From contig OY992537.1 in assembly GCA_963921195.1 (NCBI GenBank), positions 67,510,040-67,574,039 on the forward strand: a DNA stretch of 64,000 bases, read 5' to 3'. The notes beneath the pieces are model-generated. The model was given only the letters and a program-made list of their open reading frames with translations. It ran no database searches and had not been told where the DNA came from. Below, in pieces: positions 57,364-64,000 of the stretch. This stretch comes from Pegoplata infirma. Taxonomy: Eukaryota > Arthropoda > Insecta > Diptera > Anthomyiidae. Positions within the stretch are counted from its first letter, which is position 1. Every line of letters begins with the position of its first letter. The translations under genes and the position numbers were made by a program.

Positions 57364-58294
57364 TCGTGAACCTATATTCAAAATATGCCAACTCAAATTT
57401 GACGGAAATGAGTTTCCGATGGCAAATAGCTCCCCTATGTAATACCTATCTGCCATAAAAATTTCAGAGCAAAAAAATAATTTGTTGTCGTTTTACATCC
57501 ATTTTTGTTATTCTGCTAACTCAAAGTACATATTTTTTTGGTGGAAATAAATGCCAACTCCCATTGTAAATTTCCAAAAAATTTTCAAAATTTTTTTTTA
57601 AAAAAATTAGACCACATATCTTATTGCATTTGCCATGCTAAACACGAATCTTGTAAAGATTTTGATATCTAATGACTGGTTCTCGAGATATTGCCATTTT
57701 AAAAATATCGGTAAATAGTGTTTGTAAAAAAAAAAATTGCTTATATTTGTGTAACTTTCAAACTATTTATCAGATTGAAACATTATGAATGGGGGAAATT
57801 AAGTCAATGATATAAGGTTTCAAAATAGCTGGTTTGGAGTGACCCTATTGCAATACAGCGTGAGTTACAGGGTGCCAAAGTTGACCACCCTGAGATTAAA
57901 AGGCTTTCGGAGCTAGTAACTTTTAAAAATATGCAAAGATTTTTAATTTTTTGTTCAGTTTTTGCAATTACCGTACTAAGGATAACAAAACCCAAAAAAA
58001 AAAGAATTTTAAAAATTTTTCCAAAAAAAATGTATTTTTATTTTCCGACAAAATATGCCAACTCTAAAAAAATATTTGTTTTTTGATATAGTAATAAATG
58101 CCATCTCTGAAAAATACGCAAACAAGTGCAAAATATGAAAATTTTTGCATAGGTAAAAATTGTTTAGAATATTTAAACCATCTTGTGGAAGGTACATTGT
58201 TTATTTTTGCAATAATATGCGAAATAACTAGTTTTTTAGCTCTCCTGAACAGTAAGCTTTTTCGAGTTGGCATTTATTGAATATAGTTCGACGA
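57364..58294 (+). mobile_element. 931-bp TA-target TIR element, TCGTGAAC family, copy 2
   Basis: Ends TCGTGAACCTATATTCA and (reverse) TCGTCGAACTATATTCA; TA at 57362-57363 and 58295-58296. Its left TA directly adjoins that of the foldback element, so it landed at the foldback's edge. Full-length partner of 36896-37825. Confidence 0.9.
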
Positions 58295-58538
58295 TATTCT
58301 TTATGGGGTCCTAGACCAATATTTCGATGTGTTACAAACGGAATGACAAACTTATATATACCCATTATCACTACACTCAAAATAAATTCTCTGTCCAATC
58401 AGCAGAAAAATCTGCTGAAAATACACCCATTTTGAGCCATATGAGAAATCTGCTGATTTTAGCAGACACAGTTTGCTAAATATCTGTCATAAGAGGTGAA
58501 TAAATATAACAAGAAAAAAAAAAAAAAAACATACGCCG

Positions 58539-58603
58539 CCAGCCAGCATCGAACTCGCCACCTTCCGATTTGAATGTACACTTCTTAACCACTACGCTAC
58601 GGA
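58539..58603 (-). other. tRNA-like module inside a MITE
   Basis: Minus strand: A-box TAGCGTAGTGG fits TRGCNNAGYNGG exactly, and about 35 nt later a B-box GAGTTCGATGC. Acceptor and anticodon stems are poor. Spacing and both promoter boxes suggest a tRNA-derived segment that might still recruit TFIIIC. Confidence 0.6.
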
Positions 58604-58669
58604 AGCTTATACTTTTATCTGGCGTTTTAGTTGTTTTAGTTTTAGTTTAGTTAAACATGTGTGTTGTTC

Positions 58670-58850
58670 GACAGCAGAGAAATCTGATTTTAGCAGAAAT
58701 ATCTGCTAATTTAACAGAAAAATCTGCTGATTTTAGCAGAAAAATCTGCTGATTTTAGCAGAACAATCTGCTGATTTCAGCAGAATAATCTTCTGATTTC
58801 AGCAGAACAATCTGCTGATTTCAGCAGAGCAATCTGCTGATTTTCTGTTC
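58670..58850 (+). repeat. AGCAGA..TCTGCT palindrome array
   Basis: About eight tandem units of the form 'gattttagcagaaaaatctgct', spaced about 22 bp, with variants ending gaacaatctgct. Each unit is an 18-bp imperfect palindrome. The array is part of the MITE and recurs in shorter form at its other end and in the 38793-39533 copy. Confidence 0.9.
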
Positions 58851-59100
58851 TTCTTTTTTTTATATAAAAAAATTTCTTGAAAAAATAATGAAATTCAGCA
58901 AACAAAATCAGTATAAACATAGTAAAATGTCTGTTATTTTCTTAAATGAATGACAGAGATTTTAGTAAAAATATCCTTCTCAGCAGAACAATCTGCTAAA
59001 AGATTGATAATTCAAATTGAAAGTCGTTTTACAGATTTTTTGACAGAGTTTTTCTTTTGAGTGTAGAGTGGAGGGTATAAAAATGTAGGGGCGCCTTTTT

Positions 59101-59905
59101 TTATACCCTACACCACTCTGTGGTACAGGGTATAATCAGTTTGTGCTGATGTTTGTAACTACCCGAAATATTGGTCCTAGACCTATCTTCAAGTATACCG
59201 ATCGACTTAGGATTACTTTTTGAGTCGATTTATCGATGTCCGTCCGTCTGTCCATCTATGGGTTTAAGCACGATACAGGCAATTTTCAATCAATTGACTT
59301 AAAATTTAAAACTTAAGCATCTTTTGGCCCAAGGACGAAGCCTGTTGAAATTGGAAAAAATCGGTCCATGTTAAGACCTAGCCCCCATACAAACGCCTCC
59401 TTTGGATTTGGCTTAAATGACTCTAATAACCGTTTTATAACAGAAATCGCTTTGAAATTTAGCAGGTAAGCAAATTTTGTATTCACGAATCATTCCAAAT
59501 TTCAAAGGAATCGGATCAGTCCTTCAGGTAGTCCCCATACAAACCACCCTCCCGATATTCCCATAACTCCCTCAAAATTCATAAAAATGGAAACATTTGA
59601 TAAAAATTTTATTTTTAGGTGTTAAACGCATACTTTAATAACCCAATAAAATCCGATTATAATCGGACCATTTTTGGACCTAGGTCCTATATAAAAATTT
59701 CGCCCGATATTACTAAATGCGGTTTATTGGCAACAAATAGAAGTAAATTTCACTCAAATTTGGTTTGTGAGTGTTTTCAACACTTATTAAAGATTTGGCA
59801 AAAAATAAATCCAATCGGTCCATGTTTGGACTTGGTGCCCATTTTCCGGGAAACACTGCTGTAGGGTCGGTCTTGGCCGTCTATAATTTTCTTACTTGTT
59901 TTTTG
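59101..59905 (-). mobile_element. Mini-me-like element, second subfamily
   Basis: Reverse orientation: tail 'tataccctacaccactctgt', 'gtggtacagggtataat', 'cgaaatattggtcctagacc', (GTCC)n near 59238 and head 'cggtcttggccgtctataat'. The interior ('accatttttggacctaggtc' and similar) differs from the other copies, hence a separate subfamily. Small ORFs inside are not conserved. Confidence 0.7.
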
Positions 59906-61200
59906 TTAAGACTTTTTCTTTTGGAAACTTTTAATATAAAATTCTTTGTTGATAATAAAAATGAAACGAAAGAATGATCCAATTAGCGCCGAAGAGAGAT
60001 ATGATTTCCACCAACTAGTGCCATCAACATCGCCTTAGGGAATCATGCATTAATTCAGGTGGTTAGGATGCGCTCCTTGACTCGGGATACCTTTCCAAAA
60101 GCTGCTACAAGTTCAGCAAAATTTCTGTTGGGGAATGACTCCACACTCTGTGGTTTTACAGTTTAAAAATATTTCAAAAAATTAGGAAAAATCATGTTTA
60201 AAAATTGTATTTACGCTCGCTTAAGCACGATTTTTTTCTAATTAAGTTCACGCATACCCACGTGATTAAATTTTATATCTATTACGCTTTAATCACGGAA
60301 ATTTGATGTCAAACGCTTGCCTCTTCTCTTCATCATAAAATTTTCCCATCTCTGTCTTTTACATTAATGAAATAAAAATATGAATTTTTATATCAATACT
60401 AGAGTTTAAAAAGGATTTTTTGTCAAACGGTAGAACTCCGCTAGGACAACCTCCAAAAGACCAGCCCGATAAGTTCGATGAAAGCAAAGTAAAAACATAA
60501 TTTCCAAAAAAAATGTTGTGGATTTCTTGTGTCCAAAAAATGTTTGTGATGACTTAAGTAGCATTCTGTTTCAAATTTCGTTCACATGTGTCAATCTGTA
60601 GCAGAATCAGAGCATTTTGTATTTTTAGGTTATGTAGAATATACCAACATTTTCGAGGTGTTCCAACATTTTCGTTCATAACTTTTGAACCGTTGAACCG
60701 ATATCGCTTAAGTTTTTGGAATTTAAAAAATTATTAAAATATTTTTTAAATGGAGAAATGTTCTAACCTTTGTATGTAATAATCGGTTCTTACTGTACAA
60801 CCACATTAAATTTCATTTTGCATATGACCATGTTGTTGATCATAATGTGGTTTAAAATTTCATTTACTTAAAAGTATACAATGTAGAATTTTAATACTAT
60901 GAAAATTAAACAAATGGATATTTTTTTACAAAGATCTTTATCATAAAATCAGAATTTAATAAAATTAGTACATTTTATGGTTTTCCCTCTTAACACCCCA
61001 CCTTAAAAAAACATATTTTATGATAAAAGTCACGTTGATGTCAATAAACAATTTTTATTATTAAATTTTGTTGTTTTGGTGGAGATTTGCCAATAATTCA
61101 TATGGTTTTTCTTTTTTTTATTGTAAGATTTATTCTATACAAATAATTGAAATATTTACTTTAAGGTAAAAAATTATTTTGAATTTTTCAGAAAAAGAAG
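59906..61200. other. Unassigned sequence
   Basis: 59970-60160 is somewhat GC-richer ('gcgccgaagagagatatg', 'ggttaggatgcgctccttga'), without a frame. The rest is AT-rich. No gene supported. Confidence 0.4.
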
Positions 61201-61405
61201 AAAATTTATCACATTTTGTGAAAAATTTTCTATAGAAAATTTATCACATTTTGTGAAAAATTTTCTATAGAAAATTTATCACATTTTGTGAAAAATTTTC
61301 TATAGAAAATTTATCACATTTTGTGAAAAATTTTCTATAGAAAATTTATCACATTTTGTGAAAAATTTTCTATAGAAAATTTATTACATTTTGTGAAAAT
61401 TGAAT
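61201..61405. repeat. 35-bp minisatellite, 5.8 copies
   Basis: Perfect tandem units starting at 61201, 61236, 61271, 61306, 61341 and a diverging one at 61376. Each unit contains the hairpin TCACATTTTGTGA flanked by AGAAAATTT/AAATTTTCT, so every unit is largely self-complementary. Confidence 0.97.
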
Positions 61406-62029
61406 TTTATAAACTTTTTTTATAAATTTCTTTTTGACCATAGTGTAAATATCATTTTCACATATTGACACAATATGTGATTTGTTTTTCGTTTCTTGTA
61501 GTACTTTGTTCAAGACAGAAAAAAATATTTATAAAACAAATTTGTTGTAAAGAACAACTATCATAACAAATCATAATTCATACTTAATATTGTAGATGTT
61601 CATTTTTTTCATTTTGGAAGAAGTTGCATATTTTTTTTTTCATTTCTTGGAGTATTGATTCGAAGTTGTAAGGAAACATGAGCCATGAACATGAAAGAAA
61701 AAACTGCTGTTCATGGTTATGTTGTCGGTGTTGTATGTACAGCAGCCGTGAGGTCACGTATTCAATTTTAGTAGCATAAAAGTAAACAGCAATTTGTCAG
61801 TTATAAATTTAAGTAAAATTGCCAACATTAAGTTTAGTAAATGTGAGATCTGTATAACATTCCTATAAATAAGATTTTAATGGATGAAGATGTTTTAAAA
61901 AATTGGAAGTAAAATTAAGTACAGAAAATATGGATGTTTGATGCTGGTTTTTTAGGTTATAGCTAATTGATTCAAGTTTCGGTTTGTTTAAAATAACCGA
62001 ATATATAGGTACACAAGCTGAAGCGCCCG
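61406..62029. other. Unassigned sequence
   Basis: No frame. An inverted pair near 61676-61715 ('catgagccatgaacatgaa' with 'ctgttcatggttatg') is weak. No gene supported. Confidence 0.4.
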
Positions 62030-62500
62030 AAGTTGCACGGACCGACTTAAATATGAATATCTCAAAATCTTGTCCCCAGTGCCATCTATTGGGTACATTC
62101 TTACAAACATAATTTTCTGATGATTAAATCGTAAAATTACACCAGCGCCACCTATCGGGTCCATTCATTCATGCACAATTTTCTCATGAATAAGCATACA
62201 AATGCATTCTAAAGTGCCATAAAATTAAACTAAAATGAAGAATTTTGTAAATAACTACCTACATGCTAGCGTCATCTACCGGTTTCAAATTTTTTCAAGA
62301 ACCTTATTTTTGTTTAATAAATATGTTTTGTAAATTTGAGCCAAATTGTACCTTAAATACAAAAAATAGAATTATGACTATAATAGCGCCACCTACCGGG
62401 TCCAAAATTTTTGTTTAATAAATATATTTTGTGAATTTTAGCAAAATCGTAACAATAATAAAAAAAAAATATTTTACTACTACAGCGCCACCTATCGAAG
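62030..62500 (+). repeat. Reiterated agcgccacctatcggg motif
   Basis: Five occurrences near 62080, 62141, 62266, 62380 and 62481, spaced 60-125 bp, each followed by ~80 bp AT-rich text with 'tttaataaatatattttg'. Directly upstream of the second Helitron copy. Degenerate tandem repeat of unknown family. Confidence 0.75.
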
Positions 62501-62625
62501 TTTAACTAAAGAGAAACTTGGCTGCAAATTAAACTAATAAAGATTTCAAGTTTGTTGTCAATCGGTCAAGCGGTTCTTGACTTTTAGTAACACGTACTCC
62601 TCACAAACGTTTTTATATTTTAAGA

Positions 62626-63576
62626 CTAGCTTACCATCCCGGTACTTCGTTACCGGTTGTATTGAATACCGAATAATAGAAGGATTTGGATAACTCTATC
62701 GATTTAAAAAAAATCCCTACGTAGTCTTTTTTTTATTTACTTGTGGACGTTTAAGTCTTTCATAAAATAATATTTCAATGAATAATTTAAACAATAAAAT
62801 TTGAATAACTTCGCTGGTACGTTATCAAGCTTGTTCCAGTGAAAAGATATCGACAATTTTCGGGCTCTTTTATCGGGTTGTGGGATTTTGAGTGAATGAA
62901 TATTTCAAGAATTATAAGGATAATCAAATTAACACATTTTTATCCCCTTCACAATCGGTCGCGATAGTTAGAAACAGAATTTCCAAAAAAAAAAAAATTT
63001 TCCAGCATTCAAAATTTCAGTGCCTAGGATCATTACTTCATGAAATATAAAAAGTATCAAAAAACACTTTTTTACACCTCTAGAAACGTAATTTTTTAAA
63101 GATACTTTACCAGAATATTTTATTCACCGAAGGACCTTACATTAAAAAATTCAAGCTTCTAAGGTCATTATTAAAGGAAAACAAAAAAGTACCAAAAGTA
63201 CACTTTCTTACCCCCTTTAGAAACGGAATTTCCAAAAAGTACCTCTTCCAGAATATTTTATCTTCACCAAAAATTTCTACATTCCATATATTAATATTCT
63301 AGGATCATTGTTTCAGCAAATATTAAAAGTACAAAAGGGATTTGAACCATAAAGTCAGAAAATACAGTTTTTTAGCCATTTTACCCCAAAACGTATTTAC
63401 CCCGAATGTTTTTTACAAAATTCTCCTACATTAAAATTTTAAGATTCTAGGACCACTTTTTCAGAAAATATAAAAAGTTTCTATGACTATTATTTCAGAA
63501 ATAAAAAAGAGCCCAAAAGTGTACTTTCGGTACTTTTTATAAAAGGTACTTTTTATAAATAGTACTTTTTATAAAA
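62626..63576 (-). mobile_element. Helitron-like element, copy 2 (3' part)
   Basis: Its 3' end (CTAG, hairpin CCGGTA..TACCGG, then 'ccggttgtattgaataccg') matches copy 1 in reverse and faces an A (T on its strand). The interior contains derivatives of the 146-bp units ('gtaccaaaagtacactttc', 'accccctttagaaacgg') and just three 16-bp minisatellite units (63530-63576). The 5' part lies beyond the hAT insertion, outside the window or lost. Confidence 0.85.
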
Positions 63577-64000
63577 CAGTGGCGGGTACAGCTTTTGGGT
63601 GTGGGGGGGGGGGGGAACATTTTTTTTACTTCGAAAAAAATCATAAATTTACCTTTGTTGAAGCAAAAAACAGGATACGTTTTTTTTTACAAAAAAAAAA
63701 GTGATGGAAAGCTATAAAATCATCAAATTTATTAGTTTTTGCCGAAGGAGGTTTGTTTTTCATGACCATATTTCGTTTAGATAAATTTGTTTTAAAAGAA
63801 AATTGTATATTTTTGGTATTCATAAGAATACATTTTTTTTAATAGAAGAAATTTTCCATACATAGAAAACATCAGATGTTGAGACATTTTTCGTGAAAAA
63901 ATATTTTTTATAGGGAAAATGTCTCAGAATATAAGACTTTTCTTTACGAAAAATGTCTCAGAATCTGAGACTATTTTCGTAAAGAAAAATTTTCAGATTT
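63577..64000. mobile_element. hAT-type element, CAGTGGCG family, copy 2 (cut by window end)
   Basis: Begins CAGTGGCGGGTACAGC, then a run of 13 or so G (63602-63614), and from 63880 shows the ~38-bp 'aatgtctcagaatctgagac' repeat typical of 34790-36809. Predicted left duplication is TTATAAAA (63569-63576); the right end is not in the window. Confidence 0.85.

Larger units (their letters stand above)
58374..59063 (+). mobile_element. 690-bp TA-target MITE, CACTCAAA/AGCAGA family, complete copy
   Basis: Ends CACTCAAAATAAATTCTCTG and (reverse) CACTCAAAAGAAAAACTCTG. TA duplicated (58372-58373, 59064-59065), and the mini-me-like reference gives the exact empty site 'tatcac-ta-gagtgg'. Contains arrays of agcagaaaaatctgct palindromes at both ends and a tRNA-like module at 58539-58603. 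No transposase. Confidence 0.93.
55160..59083 (+). mobile_element. Mini-me-like element split by three transposons
   Basis: Head 'aaacaagtagaaaagttaaa', (GACA/GACG) core (about 55758-55781), 'atcgctagatcgacttaaaa', then TA-target elements at 55825 and 57364, 'tatggggtcctagaccaata', then a third at 58374, and finally tail tagagtggagggtataaaaa. Without the insertions it is about 760 bp and collinear with 46319-47219. Confidence 0.85.

Noticed and set aside
1..64000. Integrated virus or envelope/gag-bearing retrovirus-like element
   Set aside because: No gag, protease, integrase, envelope or capsid-like frame was seen. The only RT genes are of LINE type.

Overview
The window looks like repeat-dense, very AT-rich DNA from a higher fly, most likely a calyptrate such as a house-fly or blowfly relative. 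This is an inference from three things: several copies of a repeat resembling the dipteran mini-me family (a (GTCY)n microsatellite, a conserved 'aaattcgac..gccgaat' head and a 'gagtggagggtataaaaa' tail), RTE-type LINEs with microsatellite tails, and many short inverted-repeat transposons. I found no host gene, exon, rRNA or functional tRNA that I can support. All convincing coding sequence belongs to retrotransposons.

Layout. 1-10.5 kb: degenerate AT-rich DNA, a 1.3-kb foldback element (3232-4569), an element with a 0.9-kb insertion (5930-7000), and a mini-me-like element (7083-10140) holding three transposons nested two deep. 10.5-20.2 kb: a full-length RTE-type LINE with a 10-bp target-site duplication, split by a 1.1-kb MITE and a 5.5-kb inverted-repeat element; the latter carries a hAT-type foldback and tRNA-like modules. 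20.2-26.6 kb: a small TIR element and a 3.1-kb Helitron-like element with a 16-bp minisatellite of about 56 copies. 26.6-30.6 kb: a second, 5'-truncated RTE copy split by a 230-bp MITE and a putative solo LTR. 30.6-43 kb: hairpins, low-complexity tracts, a 2-kb hAT element, a TA-target TIR element, a second foldback and tandem dispersed repeats. 43.4-45.4 kb: a decayed LINE on the minus strand with reverse transcriptase and RNase H. 45.4-55 kb: mini-me-like copies, tRNA-like segments and a 1.9-kb MULE-like element with 9-bp duplications. 55-59 kb: another mini-me-like element broken by three TA-target transposons. 59-64 kb: a further mini-me-like element, a 35-bp minisatellite, and a second Helitron copy interrupted by a second copy of the 2-kb hAT family that runs off the window.

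How it fits together. The window records serial nesting, and many junctions can be read exactly because the uninterrupted host sequence is known from a second copy or from an open reading frame. In both RTE copies, removing the insertions together with one duplicated target site restores one continuous frame, so those elements were probably coding-intact when hit. At least ten insertions duplicate a TA dinucleotide, and four families with long inverted arms could form long hairpin RNAs. None of the DNA transposons here has an intact transposase, so they would depend on enzymes encoded elsewhere.
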